NCBI GenBank assembly: GCA_024682995.1
Contig: JAIKYR010000116.1
Coordinates: forward strand, 1 to 42,890
Direction of reading: 5' to 3'
Source of the DNA: Bacteroidales bacterium
GTDB taxonomy: Bacteria; Bacteroidota; Bacteroidia; Bacteroidales; WCHB1-69
DNA: 42,890 bases
Below, piece after piece: positions 33,980 to 42,890 of the stretch. The stretch's first letter is position 1. Each line of letters starts with the position of its first letter. Below the pieces are notes generated by a model that was given only the letters and a program-made list of their open reading frames with translations, had not been told where the DNA came from and ran no database searches. Position numbers and translations under genes: made by a program.

Positions 33980-35632
33980 ATGACGGTTTCCCGTCGTCCG
34001 GACAGGCGGGAAATTGTTGATTTGTATGCCGGAAAAAAACGAAGAAACATGTATGACAACGAACGCGGGCTCTATATTGCCCATTGTGCGGAAGGCGCAC
34101 TCTCCATACAAGGGAAAATGGCCAATCGGCACGGCCTTATTGCAGGTGCCACTGGAACGGGCAAGACCGTCACTTTGCAGGTGATGGCCGAGTCGTTCAG
34201 CCAGGCAGGCGTGCCCTGCTTTATGGCCGATATGAAAGGAGACTTGTCCGGCATCAGTCAGGCGGGTGCCCTCAGCAGCTTCATCGAGAAGCGTATGCCG
34301 GAATTCGGCATCGAGTCGCCCCAGTTCCAGGCTTGTCCCGTCCGCTTCTATGATGTGTACGGCGTGCAGGGCCATCCGATCCGCGCCACGGTCTCCCAGA
34401 TGGGTCCCCAACTGCTGTCGCGCATCCTCGGCCTCAACGAGACGCAGGACGGCGTGCTCAACATCGTTTTCCGCATCGCCGATGACCGTGGGCTGCTGAT
34501 CCTGGACCTGAAAGACCTGCGCTCCATGCTCGACTACGTCTCCAAACACGCCAAGGAGTACACCACACGTTACGGGAATATTTCCACGGCCACGGTGGGT
34601 GCCATCCAGCGGGCTCTGCTGCAACTGGAGAACCAGGGCGCCGACAAGTTCTTCGGCGAACCCTCTTTCGATATCCACGATCTGCTGCAGACCGAAAATG
34701 GGCGCGGCGTGATGAGCGTGCTGGCTGTCGACAAGCTTATGCTGCAGCCGAAACTCTACAGCACATTCCTGCTGTGGCTCCTTTCCGAACTCTACTCGAC
34801 ACTGCCCGAGGTGGGCGATCCGGATATTCCCAAGCTGGTCTTCTTCTTCGACGAGGCGCACACACTGTTTGAGGACACCTCCAAAGCCCTCACCGACAAG
34901 ATCGAGCAGGTTATTCGCCTGATCCGAAGCAAGGGTGTCGGGGTTTATTTCATCAGCCAATATCCCAACGATCTGCCAGAGAACATCCTTGGTCAGCTGG
35001 GCAATCGTGTGCAACATGCCCTGCGGGCCTATACGCCCAAGGACCAGAAGGCGGTGCGCGTGGCCGCCGACACGTTCCGCGCCAACCCGGAGTTCAAGAC
35101 AGAAGAGGCCATTTCCACCTTGGAGACCGGCGAGGCATTGGTCAGTTTTCTGGATGAGAAGGGTGCTCCCGGCATCGTGCAGCGGGCCAAAATTCTTTTC
35201 CCATTGTCCCAAATCGGGGCCATCACGGAAGAACAGCGCCAGACGAATATTCGGATGAGCCGGATTTATGGGAAATATGATACGATGGTGGATGGCGAGA
35301 GCGCCTACGAGATGCTGATGAGGGAGGAGCAATCAAACCTGCCGCAGGCGCAAGATGCGGAGGGTAATCTGCCTAAGACATCGGAGAAAGAGACTGCCGG
35401 AAATGCCAAGAAAAAAGGCATCTTCTCCAAGGTCCTGAAAGCTGTTATCACGGCCCTGACGGCCACCTTGGGCACCATCGTGGGCACGGCGGTCAGCGAT
35501 AAGGTGACCGGAAAGAAAACCAAAAAGACGTCATCCACTGCCGGCAGGGTGGTGAAGAATACGACTTCGGCGGCCACTCGGACCATCACGCGGGAAATCA
35601 CCCGCGACATTCTCGGCAACCTGATCAAATAG
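33980..35632 (+). CDS. HerA/YjgR-like ATPase (DUF853)
   Basis: A FtsK/HerA-superfamily ATPase related to E. coli YjgR. The 550-residue protein has Walker A GATGTGKT (56-63), a [13 protein letters not shown] strand, Walker [13 protein letters not shown], and the family segment [32 protein letters not shown] with an Arg finger. The last 80 residues contain a Gly/Ala/Thr-rich hydrophobic stretch and a basic tail, as in relatives. No nurA nuclease partner is adjacent, so a role in end resection is not supported. The start at 33980 is chosen because it follows the promoter closely; Met at 34049 is possible. Confidence 0.9.
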   Translation: MTVSRRPDRREIVDLYAGKKRRNMYDNERGLYIAHCAEGALSIQGKMANRHGLIAGATGTGKTVTLQVMAESFSQAGVPCFMADMKGDLSGISQAGALSSFIEKRMPEFGIESPQFQACPVRFYDVYGVQGHPIRATVSQMGPQLLSRILGLNETQDGVLNIVFRIADDRGLLILDLKDLRSMLDYVSKHAKEYTTRYGNISTATVGAIQRALLQLENQGADKFFGEPSFDIHDLLQTENGRGVMSVLAVDKLMLQPKLYSTFLLWLLSELYSTLPEVGDPDIPKLVFFFDEAHTLFEDTSKALTDKIEQVIRLIRSKGVGVYFISQYPNDLPENILGQLGNRVQHALRAYTPKDQKAVRVAADTFRANPEFKTEEAISTLETGEALVSFLDEKGAPGIVQRAKILFPLSQIGAITEEQRQTNIRMSRIYGKYDTMVDGESAYEMLMREEQSNLPQAQDAEGNLPKTSEKETAGNAKKKGIFSKVLKAVITALTATLGTIVGTAVSDKVTGKKTKKTSSTAGRVVKNTTSAATRTITREITRDILGNLIK

Positions 35633-35653
35633 TGAGCCTTTAAACAAACAAGA

Positions 35654-35989
35654 ATGAACTCGACAAGACAACAGAAAATAGCATCCCTGCTCCAGAAAGA
35701 ACTGGCCAACCTGTTTCTGCAAGACAGTAAAAGCCTGTACAACTGCATGATAACGGTTACGAAGACCACCATTACCTCCGACCTCTCCATTGCGAGGGCT
35801 TATCTGAGCATTTATATGGCTCCGGATAAGGATGTTGTGATCAAAGCCATTCGGGAGAACACCAAAGACATCCGTTTCCGCCTCGGCCAGCAGATTAAGA
35901 ACCAGCTGCGCGTGGTTCCTCATTTGGAGTTCTTCATCGATGACACATTAGACTATATGGAGCACATTGACAGCCTTTTGAAAAAGTAG
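35654..35989 (+). CDS. rbfA: 30S ribosome-binding factor A
   Basis: Late maturation factor of the 16S rRNA 5' end. The 111-residue KH-like protein shows STRQQKIASLLQKELANLF, ITVTKTTITSDLSIARAYLSIY and the C-terminal LRVVPHLEFFIDDTLDYMEHID, all RbfA hallmarks. It lies 21 nt after the HerA-like gene and its stop is 2 nt before the start of the permease gene, so coupling is likely. Confidence 0.95.
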   Translation: MNSTRQQKIASLLQKELANLFLQDSKSLYNCMITVTKTTITSDLSIARAYLSIYMAPDKDVVIKAIRENTKDIRFRLGQQIKNQLRVVPHLEFFIDDTLDYMEHIDSLLKK

Positions 35990-35991
35990 AA

Positions 35992-37236
35992 TTGGAATTA
36001 TCACAGCAGAAAACGGCCGGCTTCATTGCGTTGCGATATGTTTTCTCGAAGAAGAAACACAATATCATCAACGTCATATCTCTTGTTTCCATGCTCGGCA
36101 TCATGGTCAGCAGCGCGGCACTCGTCGTGGTGCTGTCGGTGTTTAACGGCATGGAGGAGATGATTGGCGGCTGGTTCAACTCTTTTAACCCGGATTTCAA
36201 GATTACGCTGGTGGAGGGCAAATCCTTCCCGGTGGATTCCTTCCCGATGGATGCTTTGCGCCAGATGCCGGAAGTGGAGGCTGTGGAGGAGGTGGTCAGC
36301 GATATGGCCCTCATCACCTATAATGACCGGCAGGAACTGCTGAACATTAAGGGTGTTGGGGATGATTACATTTCCAGAAACCGGCTGGACGAGATTCTCA
36401 TAGATGGCAAATTCGCCTTGTGGCAGGGTGAACAGCCCTGCGTGGTGGTGGGTGCCGTCGCTGCCGGCAAGCTCCAGATCAACCTGCTCAACTACGAGCT
36501 GATGAAGACCTATTATCCCAAAAGGACGAAAAAGAACTTGGCGCAGGCGATGGACGCCTTCAATACGCGCTACCTTTTCCCTATAGGGGTGTTCATGTCG
36601 AACACGAACTATGACGATGATGTCATCTTCTGCCCGATAGCGTTCGCCCGCGACCTGATGCACTATGAGGGTGAGGTTACCTCCGTGGAGGTCAAGCTCC
36701 GCCCATCGGTCCATTATGCGAAATGTCAGAAGGAGGTGGAGAAAATCGTGGGTGCCCAGTTCAAGGTGCAGAACAAATACCAACAGGAAGCCTCTCTCTT
36801 CAAGACGATGCAGTCCGAGAAACTCATCATATACATAATTCTCGCTTTTATCCTGTTGGTGGCCGCCTTCAACATTATCGGCTCGTTAGGTATGCTGATG
36901 CTGGAGAAAAAGGAAGATATGGCGGTATTGCGTCATCTGGGTGCTGGCGAATCGTTGATCCGGCGCGTGTTCCTGTATGAAGGTGTGATCGTCTCGTTCG
37001 TGGGTGGATTGCTCGGGGTTTTGCTTGGTGTGGTGATCTGCCTGATACAGCAATTCTTCCATGTGGTGAAAATCGGTGACGGCAGCACCGGCTACATCAT
37101 CCCGTATTATCCTGTGCATATCCGTGTTACGGATCTCCTCCTTGTGCTGCTTACAATCTTGCTTGTGAGCCTGCTCACCTCGTTCCTGCCAGCCAGAAAG
37201 TTGAAACAAGCCACCTCAAATCCCTATATGTCATGA
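35992..37236 (+). CDS. LolC/LolE-like ABC transporter permease (FtsX family)
   Basis: Permease of the lipoprotein-releasing or MacB-like type in the inner membrane. The 414-residue protein has the FALRY-like entry (here IALRYVFSKKKHNIIN), a first membrane helix (about 27-50), a large periplasmic domain (about 55-270), and three C-terminal helices (about 278-302, 325-350, 379-402) with the cytoplasmic EKKEDMAVLRHLGAGESLIRRVF coupling loop. The start is TTG at 35992, 2 nt after the rbfA stop; no better ATG exists upstream. Its stop overlaps the porZ start by 4 nt. No LolD-type ATPase gene is adjacent. Confidence 0.88.
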   Translation: MELSQQKTAGFIALRYVFSKKKHNIINVISLVSMLGIMVSSAALVVVLSVFNGMEEMIGGWFNSFNPDFKITLVEGKSFPVDSFPMDALRQMPEVEAVEEVVSDMALITYNDRQELLNIKGVGDDYISRNRLDEILIDGKFALWQGEQPCVVVGAVAAGKLQINLLNYELMKTYYPKRTKKNLAQAMDAFNTRYLFPIGVFMSNTNYDDDVIFCPIAFARDLMHYEGEVTSVEVKLRPSVHYAKCQKEVEKIVGAQFKVQNKYQQEASLFKTMQSEKLIIYIILAFILLVAAFNIIGSLGMLMLEKKEDMAVLRHLGAGESLIRRVFLYEGVIVSFVGGLLGVLLGVVICLIQQFFHVVKIGDGSTGYIIPYYPVHIRVTDLLLVLLTILLVSLLTSFLPARKLKQATSNPYMS

Positions 37237-39593
37237 AGAAACTGCTCTTTATAATCCTATGTGCAGGCCTGCTGTTACCCTCGTTCGGCCAGATTTCGGT
37301 TGGGCGCTTCCGCAGCCACATCCCGATGCACGCCTTCCATTCCGTGGCGGTGGCCCCGGACTATGCCTATGCCGCCACCAACAACGGCATGATGCTGTTG
37401 GATTTGTCCACGATGGATGACAAGAAACCTGACCTGCAGTCATGGACCAAAGTGGACGGCCTGTCTGACATTGACATTGTCAAAATCTATTATGATGAAC
37501 CCCATAAATGCCTGCTCGTATGTTATCGGAATGGAAATCTGGATTTGATCAAAGAGGATGTCTTGTATAATGTAAGTGACATTAAGAATAAAACCCTCAG
37601 CGGATCCAAACAGCCTTCTCACATACGCGTGACGGGAGATGTGGCCTACATCTGTTATCCCTTCGGGGTGGTGCTGCTTGATTTGAACGATCTTCTTGTT
37701 TTAGATACGTGGTTCACCAAACGGGACGGTCGGCAGTATAGTGTGACGGATTTCACGAAAACGGATGACGAATACTACATCAGCACATCCGGAGGCCTGT
37801 TCCACATCCGCGCCAATCATCCCAATCCGGCCAATTTTATGGAGTGGATTCAGGATGAGATGGCAGGAGATACGGAATACGACCACATATTTTTCTTCGG
37901 CGGGAAGCTCTTCGCCAACAAGAACACCAACAACCCTTCCTCTGACGGCTCTGTCCCTGACACGCTTTTTGTGCAGGATGGGAGACGGTGGGTTCCTACG
38001 GATTATGTGACGTATGACCTGCGTTCCCTTACGGCTGCATACGGACATCTGCTGATTAGCAATTGGGATCATATTGATATGCTGGATGATAACCTCAATT
38101 TGGAGAAAACCTATCACTGGTATCAGGTTTACGCATATCCCGACAACCAGGAGGCGATTTTACAGGGGCAATACATCTGGGTGGCCGATAACCGGTATGG
38201 CCTTGTCCGTATCCAAAAGGAAGATGAGAACTACAAGATATTCACGGAAAGTGGTCCGTATGCGGGTAGTGTAGAGGGCATCAGTTGCGAGAAAGGGGTG
38301 GTGGCAGTGGTGCCTGGTTCCCGGAAAGGTCCGGCGTATATTCAAGGATTCTTGTACCCGTCCGTCAGCTGGTTCGTTAACCAGAAGTGGGATTATGCCA
38401 CCAGCTTCCGGGATTATGATCCGTTGCATACCACCTTTGACCTAACGAATGTGGTCATCAATCCCAATAATGAATCGGAATGTTACGTGGCATCGTGGGG
38501 CAACGGCCTCTTCCATTGTGTGAACCATGAAATCGTGGAGCATTACAACCCACAAAACAGCCTTCTTGACTCCACCGCCAATGGTTGGGTGTTCGTGTCG
38601 GGGCTGGCATACGACAGATATGGCAATATTTGGATGACAAACAGCCAGTGTGACAATATGTTGAAGATGATGGAGCCCGACGGCACGTGGCACGAGTATA
38701 ACATCACCCAAGGGGTGCTCACGGCTTCCCCCGCTGGCGTGGTGGCTGAGAATTTGCTGATTGATTCCCGCGGATACAAATGGGTGAACTTCCCCCGCGA
38801 CGACAATGTCAACCGCTATCATCTGGTGGCCTTTACGGAAAGCGGCACCTATGACAACCCAGGGGATGACAAGTTCGTGCGTATCAATATGAATGCCGCC
38901 TCCGAAGTCAACTCCACCAATGTCTTTTGCATGGCAGAGGATCTGGATGGTGAGATCTGGATTGGCACAGATAAGGGCATCAAGGTGATTTATTATCCCG
39001 ATAAGGTCTTTGATGGCAATGTCTATCCCAAGAACATACTTTTGGAACAGGATGGATACACATCTGTACTGTTTGAGTTTGAGGAGATTACCGCCATTGC
39101 GGTGGATGGCGCAAACCGCAAGTGGGTGGGTACGAGCAAGGGTGGCGTTTTTCTGATCAGCGAAGATGGCACGGAGGAACTGCTTCATTTCACCGCAGAA
39201 GATCACCCGCTGTTTTCCAACCAGATTTCTTCTATAGGCATTGACCCCTTGAGTGGAGAGGTCTTCTTCGGAAGCACCAAAGGACTGGTCAGCTACCGTG
39301 GTGCAGCCACGCATGGCTCTGAAGATTATAGTGATTTGCTGGTTTTTCCCAATCCAGTACGGCACGGCTATACCGGTCCGGTGGCTGTTAAGGGGTTGAA
39401 GAGCAATTCGTTATGTAAGATAACAGACGCGGCCGGACGACTGGTTTGGCAGGGCTACAGCAACGGTGGCGAGCTGGTGTGGAATTGTTTGGATCATTTT
39501 GGCAGACGGCCGGCTACAGGGGTCTATTATGTGATGGCTTCCGATGAAAACGGCAAGGAGAAGATTGTATCCAAATTCCTGTTTATTCATTAG
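37233..39593 (+). CDS. porZ: PorZ-like beta-propeller protein with T9SS sorting-type tail
   Basis: PorZ is a surface component of the T9SS attachment complex that delivers anionic lipopolysaccharide to clients. The 786-residue protein has a signal peptide (MKKLLFIILCAGLLLPSFGQ), the PorZ-like opening ISVGRFRSHIPMHAFHSVA, repeated two-component-regulator-propeller blades (for example YGNIWMTN, GEIWIGTDKGI, RKWVGTSKGGVFLI), and a C-terminal domain (FPNPV, then AAGRLVWQG and GVYYVMAS). The position directly before recO matches the gene order I recall for PorZ in the phylum. It overlaps the permease gene by 4 nt. Confidence 0.83.
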   Translation: MKKLLFIILCAGLLLPSFGQISVGRFRSHIPMHAFHSVAVAPDYAYAATNNGMMLLDLSTMDDKKPDLQSWTKVDGLSDIDIVKIYYDEPHKCLLVCYRNGNLDLIKEDVLYNVSDIKNKTLSGSKQPSHIRVTGDVAYICYPFGVVLLDLNDLLVLDTWFTKRDGRQYSVTDFTKTDDEYYISTSGGLFHIRANHPNPANFMEWIQDEMAGDTEYDHIFFFGGKLFANKNTNNPSSDGSVPDTLFVQDGRRWVPTDYVTYDLRSLTAAYGHLLISNWDHIDMLDDNLNLEKTYHWYQVYAYPDNQEAILQGQYIWVADNRYGLVRIQKEDENYKIFTESGPYAGSVEGISCEKGVVAVVPGSRKGPAYIQGFLYPSVSWFVNQKWDYATSFRDYDPLHTTFDLTNVVINPNNESECYVASWGNGLFHCVNHEIVEHYNPQNSLLDSTANGWVFVSGLAYDRYGNIWMTNSQCDNMLKMMEPDGTWHEYNITQGVLTASPAGVVAENLLIDSRGYKWVNFPRDDNVNRYHLVAFTESGTYDNPGDDKFVRINMNAASEVNSTNVFCMAEDLDGEIWIGTDKGIKVIYYPDKVFDGNVYPKNILLEQDGYTSVLFEFEEITAIAVDGANRKWVGTSKGGVFLISEDGTEELLHFTAEDHPLFSNQISSIGIDPLSGEVFFGSTKGLVSYRGAATHGSEDYSDLLVFPNPVRHGYTGPVAVKGLKSNSLCKITDAAGRLVWQGYSNGGELVWNCLDHFGRRPATGVYYVMASDENGKEKIVSKFLFIH

Positions 39594-39605
39594 AATGGAT
39601 ATGGT

Positions 39606-40319
39606 ATGTTGATTAATACCAAGGGAATAATACTCCATTCGACGAAATATTCCGACACCTCATTGGTGGTGAAAATCTATACGGAGGCTCGGGGCACACA
39701 ATCGTTCATCGTGAAAGGGATTTTCGGGAAGAAGGGCAAGCTGCGTCCGGCACTCTTTTCCTCCCTGGCATTGGTGAATCTGACGTTCGATGATAATCCG
39801 CGCCATAACTTGAAATTCATTCGGGAAATGTCGCTCCAGCAAACGTCATCGGACCTCTCTTTTGATCCGGTGCGCAGTTCCATCCTGATGTTCTACAATG
39901 AGTTGTTGTACAAACTGTTGCCCGAGGCGGGGGAAGATGTTGTCCTGTACCATTTTTTGGAGCAGGAGATATCGGATGTGGCCGGGGTGGGGGAGTTGTT
40001 TCCCGATCGGCCGTTGCGCTTTATGATTCGCCTGAGTGTGGTGCTGGGTTTCTTTCCGGAAAACAATTATTCGGAGAAAGAGTGCCATTTTTCCTTGGCA
40101 GAGGGCCGTTTCCAATCCTACTATGTGGATGAGCGCAATGATCTTCCGGAGGAAGAGAGTCGCTATTTGTCGCAGTTGATTTGTGACGATGAGATGGTGA
40201 GGGCGGACCGTACCCTCCGGAACAGTCTGCTCCGTTATCTTATACAATATTATATAATACACAACGAGCAGATCAGGACCATCGAGTCGGTGGATGTGTT
40301 GGCAGCTGTTTTGCATTAG
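39606..40319 (+). CDS. recO: DNA repair protein RecO
   Basis: RecO loads RecA on SSB-coated gaps with RecR. The 237-residue protein has the N-terminal OB fold (INTKGIILHSTKYSDTSLVVKIYTEARGTQSFIVKG) and the helical C-terminal part. The C-terminal zinc Cys cluster found in some RecO proteins is absent, as often in this phylum. It starts 12 nt after porZ and is the last gene of the run; no clear terminator follows before obgE. Confidence 0.93.
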   Translation: MLINTKGIILHSTKYSDTSLVVKIYTEARGTQSFIVKGIFGKKGKLRPALFSSLALVNLTFDDNPRHNLKFIREMSLQQTSSDLSFDPVRSSILMFYNELLYKLLPEAGEDVVLYHFLEQEISDVAGVGELFPDRPLRFMIRLSVVLGFFPENNYSEKECHFSLAEGRFQSYYVDERNDLPEEESRYLSQLICDDEMVRADRTLRNSLLRYLIQYYIIHNEQIRTIESVDVLAAVLH

Positions 40320-40338
40320 GATTAATCGAATTTATTCG

Positions 40339-40346
40339 TATTTTTG
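40339..40346 (+). promoter_or_regulatory. Promoter -7 box of obgE
   Basis: TATTTTTG lies 21 nt before the ATG at 40368. It overlaps a TTG at 40344 that could otherwise be taken as the start, which rules that start out for this transcript. Confidence 0.7.
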
Positions 40347-40367
40347 CGCCTCCAAAAACAAAAGGAA

Positions 40368-41381
40368 ATGGGCGAAGAACAATTTATCGATTATGTGAAA
40401 ATTTTCTGCCGTTCGGGCAATGGTGGCTCGGGCTCGGCGCACCTGGCGCGTACGGCGCGCAATCCGAAGGCCGGTCCTGATGGCGGCGACGGTGGCAAGG
40501 GTGGCAGCATTATCCTGAAGGCTAATCGCAATCTGTGGACGCTGCTGCATCTACGCTACACCAAGCACATCTTTGCAGAGAACGGTGGAAATGGGCAGAA
40601 GAACAAATGCTTTGGCAAGAATGGTGAGAATGCGTACATTGAGGTGCCCCTTGGCACGGTGGTGCGTATGGTTGACACCGACGAGTTTGTCGGGGAGGTT
40701 CTGGAGGATGGCGAGGAACTGGTGGTGATGAAGGGTGGTCGGGGCGGCCTCGGCAATGTGCATTTCAAAAGCCCTACCATGCAGACACCGCGTTTCGCAC
40801 AGCCGGGTGAGGAAGGCGTGGAAGGTTGGATAAGCCTGGAACTCAAAGTGTTGGCGGATGTTGGCCTTGTGGGCTTCCCGAATGCTGGCAAGTCCACATT
40901 GATCAGCCAATTGTCAAATGCGAAACCTAAAATCGCAAACTACCCCTTCACTACGCTCACGCCCAACCTCGGCATGGTGGCTTACCGCGACTTCCAGTCG
41001 TTCGTCATCGCCGACATTCCCGGCATTATCGAAGGTGCCTCTGAAGGCAAGGGCATTGGTCTGCGATTTTTGCGCCATATCGAGCGCAACTCAGTGCTGC
41101 TTTATATGATTCCCGTCGTCTCGGAGGAGGGACTTCGCACGGTGGATGAGATTGTGCGCGAGTGGAACATCCTCCGTCACGAACTTGAGGCTTATAATGA
41201 TGAACTGCTTGACAAACGATACCTTGTCGCCCTCACCAAATGTGACCTTACCACCCCCGAGGAGGTGAAGCGTCTTTTGGCAGAATTTCCGAAAAATATT
41301 CCCGTTATGAACATTTCATCCTTGACAAATTTTCATCTAACCGAGCTGAAAGACCGCCTTTGGTCTCTTTTGACGATGTAA
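40368..41381 (+). CDS. obgE: GTPase Obg
   Basis: Ribosome-assembly and stress-related GTPase. From 40368 the 337-residue protein has the glycine-rich Obg fold (about 4-160, with GGDGGKGG and KGGRGGLGN), then the G domain: G1 GFPNAGKS (169-176), the switch region NYPFTTLTPNLG, G3 DIPG, and G4 TKCD. There is no C-terminal OCT extension beyond the G domain, as in many Bacteroidota. The family start MGEEQFIDYV supports the ATG at 40368. Confidence 0.95.
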   Translation: MGEEQFIDYVKIFCRSGNGGSGSAHLARTARNPKAGPDGGDGGKGGSIILKANRNLWTLLHLRYTKHIFAENGGNGQKNKCFGKNGENAYIEVPLGTVVRMVDTDEFVGEVLEDGEELVVMKGGRGGLGNVHFKSPTMQTPRFAQPGEEGVEGWISLELKVLADVGLVGFPNAGKSTLISQLSNAKPKIANYPFTTLTPNLGMVAYRDFQSFVIADIPGIIEGASEGKGIGLRFLRHIERNSVLLYMIPVVSEEGLRTVDEIVREWNILRHELEAYNDELLDKRYLVALTKCDLTTPEEVKRLLAEFPKNIPVMNISSLTNFHLTELKDRLWSLLTM

Positions 41382-41458
41382 AAATAAATCATATTACATT
41401 GATTATCAATAAAATATGTTTTTGTCAATTTTTTTAGCGAAAAAAAGTCCATATAGGG

Positions 41459-41487
41459 TTGGCATATTGAAAAAAAGTGTATTTTTG
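41459..41487 (+). promoter_or_regulatory. Promoter of rpmG
   Basis: TTG (41459-41461) and TATTTTTG (41480-41487) are separated by 18 bp, 37 nt ahead of the rpmG start. It is one of the best -33/-7 pairs in the window. Confidence 0.75.
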
Positions 41488-41523
41488 CGCCGTTAAAGAA
41501 CGAAAGTAAAAGGAGATAGAAAA

Positions 41524-41712
41524 ATGGCAAAGAAAGTAAAAGAAGCTCGTCAACAGGTTATCCTGGAATGTACGGAACAAAAGGCAAGTGGCGTTCCGGG
41601 CATGTCAAGATATATCACGACGAAGAACAGAAAGAACACGCCGGATAGATTGGAATTGATGAAATACAATCCGTATCTGAAGAAAATGACGTTACACAAA
41701 GAAGTTAAATAA
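41524..41712 (+). CDS. rpmG: 50S ribosomal protein L33
   Basis: The 62-residue protein matches L33: [46 protein letters not shown], then a Lys-rich end. One Cys remains, so a zinc-free form is likely. In related genomes rpmB (L28) usually precedes it; here the promoter directly precedes rpmG and rpmB is absent from the window. Confidence 0.95.
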   Translation: MAKKVKEARQQVILECTEQKASGVPGMSRYITTKNRKNTPDRLELMKYNPYLKKMTLHKEVK

Positions 41713-41727
41713 TAAAATCGTAGAGAG

Positions 41728-41883
41728 ATGGCAAAGAAGGTTGTCGCAACATTGAAAAGAGAAGGTGGCGTTACCTATACGCGCGTCGTGAGAATGGAAC
41801 GCTCACCGAAGACGGGGGCTTACACCTTTAAAGAGGCTGTGATTGACTCCTCCACTGTAAAAGACTTTTTGGCTAAAAAGTAA
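41728..41883 (+). CDS. DUF4295 family small basic protein
   Basis: The 51-residue protein starts AKKVVATLKREGG and contains MERSPKTGAYTFKEAVID, ending DFLAKK, the pattern of DUF4295 proteins found next to rpmG and ftsY in Bacteroidota. The constant position beside L33 and the basic composition suggest a ribosome-associated role, which is inference. It starts 15 nt after rpmG and is followed by a terminator. Confidence 0.9.
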   Translation: MAKKVVATLKREGGVTYTRVVRMERSPKTGAYTFKEAVIDSSTVKDFLAKK

Positions 41884-41908
41884 TATTTTGTTTTCATGGT
41901 TGAAGAAA

Positions 41909-41934
41909 GGTTCCCCTCCCGGGGAGCCTTTTTT
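41909..41934 (+). terminator. Intrinsic terminator after the DUF4295 gene
   Basis: An 8-bp stem with one G-T pair (41909-41916 with 41921-41928), a TCCC loop, and six T residues. Confidence 0.88.
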
Positions 41935-41971
41935 CGTTTGTGGGGACGCCTCCACGTATTGTTTTTTTCGC

Positions 41972-41979
41972 TATCTTTG
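41972..41979 (+). promoter_or_regulatory. Promoter -7 box of ftsY
   Basis: TATCTTTG, 50 nt before the ftsY ATG and after the upstream terminator. A TTG at 41959 is too close to serve as the -33 element. Confidence 0.68.
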
Positions 41980-42029
41980 CAACTGCATTTTATCCCGTTC
42001 CATCGGGGGCATTTCTAAACTTTACAGGT

Positions 42030-42890
42030 ATGGGATTCTTTTCTATATTTTCAAAAGAGAAAAAACAGGAGCTGGACGAAGGGCTCCAGAAATCCAAAGA
42101 GAGCTTTTTCGCCAAACTCGCCAAAACGGTTGTCGGCAAGTCCAAGGTTGACGACGATGTGCTGGACAACTTGGAAGAGGTTCTGGTGACCTCCGACGTG
42201 GGGGTGGAGACCACGCTGCGCATCATCGAGCGCATCGAGGCACGCGTCTCACGCGACAAGTACATCGGCACTGAGCAGCTCAACGCCATTCTAAAGGAGG
42301 AGATTGCCGGCCTGCTGTTGGAGAATGACATCGAGAAAGCCAATGATTTTGTAATCCCGAAGCTGGAAACCCCGTATGTGGTGCTCGTGGTGGGCGTGAA
42401 CGGCGTGGGCAAGACCACCACCATCGGCAAGCTGGCCTATCAGTTCAAGAAAAAGGGCTACTCTGTCACGCTGGGTGCCGCCGACACGTTCCGTGCCGCC
42501 GCCATCGAGCAGTTGGAGGCGTGGGCCAAACGCGCTGACGTGCCCATCATCACCCAAAAGATGGGTGCCGACCCGGCGGCAGTGGCCTACGACACCGTGG
42601 CGTCCGCCATCGCCCGCAAGAGCGATGTGGTCATCATCGACACGGCCGGCCGCCTGCACAACAAGACAAACCTGATGAACGAGCTTATCAAGATTAAGAA
42701 TGTGATCCGCAAGCTCGTGCCCGACGGTCCGCATGAGGTACTGCTGGTCCTCGATGGCTCCACTGGCCAGAACGCCTTCGAGCAGGCCCGCCAGTTCTGC
42801 GCCGCTACCGAGGTTAACGCACTGGCCATCACCAAGCTGGACGGCACCGCCAAGGGCGGTGTGGTCATCGGCGTGAGTGACCAGTTCCAG
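42030..42890 (+). CDS. ftsY: Signal recognition particle receptor FtsY (5' part)
   Basis: SRP receptor GTPase that docks ribosome-nascent-chain complexes at the translocon. The first 287 residues are present and the frame runs off the window edge. The N-domain begins almost at once (MGFFSIFSKEKKQELDEGLQKSKESFF), without the long acidic A-domain of E. coli. The NG domain shows G1 GVNGVGKT (122-129), DTFRAAAIEQL, DTAGR, and TKLDGTAKGG. Only the last few dozen residues are missing. Confidence 0.95.
   Translation, partial: MGFFSIFSKEKKQELDEGLQKSKESFFAKLAKTVVGKSKVDDDVLDNLEEVLVTSDVGVETTLRIIERIEARVSRDKYIGTEQLNAILKEEIAGLLLENDIEKANDFVIPKLETPYVVLVVGVNGVGKTTTIGKLAYQFKKKGYSVTLGAADTFRAAAIEQLEAWAKRADVPIITQKMGADPAAVAYDTVASAIARKSDVVIIDTAGRLHNKTNLMNELIKIKNVIRKLVPDGPHEVLLVLDGSTGQNAFEQARQFCAATEVNALAITKLDGTAKGGVVIGVSDQFQ

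Noticed and set aside
33065..35332. 755-codon open frame on the minus strand opposite ddh and the HerA-like gene
   Set aside because: It spans two well-recognised genes and their promoter on the other strand, and its composition is that of a shadow frame.
33980..35632. HerA-NurA or defence-island helicase
   Set aside because: The sequence is of the housekeeping YjgR type, with no nuclease or defence gene adjacent, and it lies in a run with rbfA and recO.

Overview
The window is chromosomal DNA from a member of the Bacteroidota, most likely order Bacteroidales. Four things point there: (1) almost every transcription unit starts at a TAnnTTTG -7 box with no Shine-Dalgarno sequence; (2) two proteins (a secreted M1 peptidase and a PorZ-like propeller protein) carry type IX secretion (T9SS) type A sorting tails; (3) the ribosomal protein L36 has lost its zinc ligands; (4) the order rpmG - DUF4295 gene - ftsY is typical of the phylum. 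I cannot name a genus. No tRNA, rRNA, CRISPR array, integrase or transposase was found.

Layout. 1-1612: pfkA (minus strand) and a small, possibly decayed, secreted-peptide locus. 1645-4573: rplY and a PpiD/SurA-like periplasmic foldase, closed by a strong terminator. 4604-11269: the distal spc/alpha ribosomal operon rpmD-rplO-secY-map-infA-rpmJ-rpsM-rpsK-rpsD-rpoA-rplQ, with its own promoter, a long leader and a terminator. 11301-16320: rmlA, a T9SS-secreted M1 aminopeptidase, wecB, then a 592-bp cassette holding a four-helix-bundle (S23/IVP family) gene between 42-bp heptamer inverted repeats. 16307-20441: a short MutS-family ATPase divergent from clpB. 20558-23462: maf plus an unrecognised 768-residue membrane-anchored protein. 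23740-26986: a DPM1/GtrB-like glycosyltransferase overlapping a polytopic membrane protein. 27011-30573: ettA and two exported proteins of unknown role. 30681-33904: a MalY/PatB-type lyase, a membrane acyltransferase and meso-diaminopimelate dehydrogenase. 33980-40319: HerA/YjgR-like ATPase, rbfA, a LolC/E-like permease, porZ and recO in one direction. 40368-42890: obgE, rpmG, a DUF4295 gene and the 5' part of ftsY.

How the genes fit together. Most of the window is core translation and protein-export machinery (ribosomal proteins, SecY, FtsY, IF-1, Map, RbfA, Obg, EttA) with protein quality control (ClpB, the PpiD-like protein) and cell-envelope building (rmlA, wecB, glycosyltransferase, acyltransferase, Ddh, LolC/E-like permease, PorZ). 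The M1 peptidase is a predicted client of the secretion system that PorZ serves.

The most unusual signal is between genes. At least five spacers are built from 7-bp (locally 8-bp) periodic repeats of differing sequence. At three of them the repeats form two arms in inverted orientation, and the arrays often touch or supply stop codons. One such pair of arms encloses the four-helix-bundle gene, while the rpsD-rpoA spacer looks like a pair of arms with nothing inside. I regard this as the best candidate for an undescribed element family, but its mobility and function are inference.
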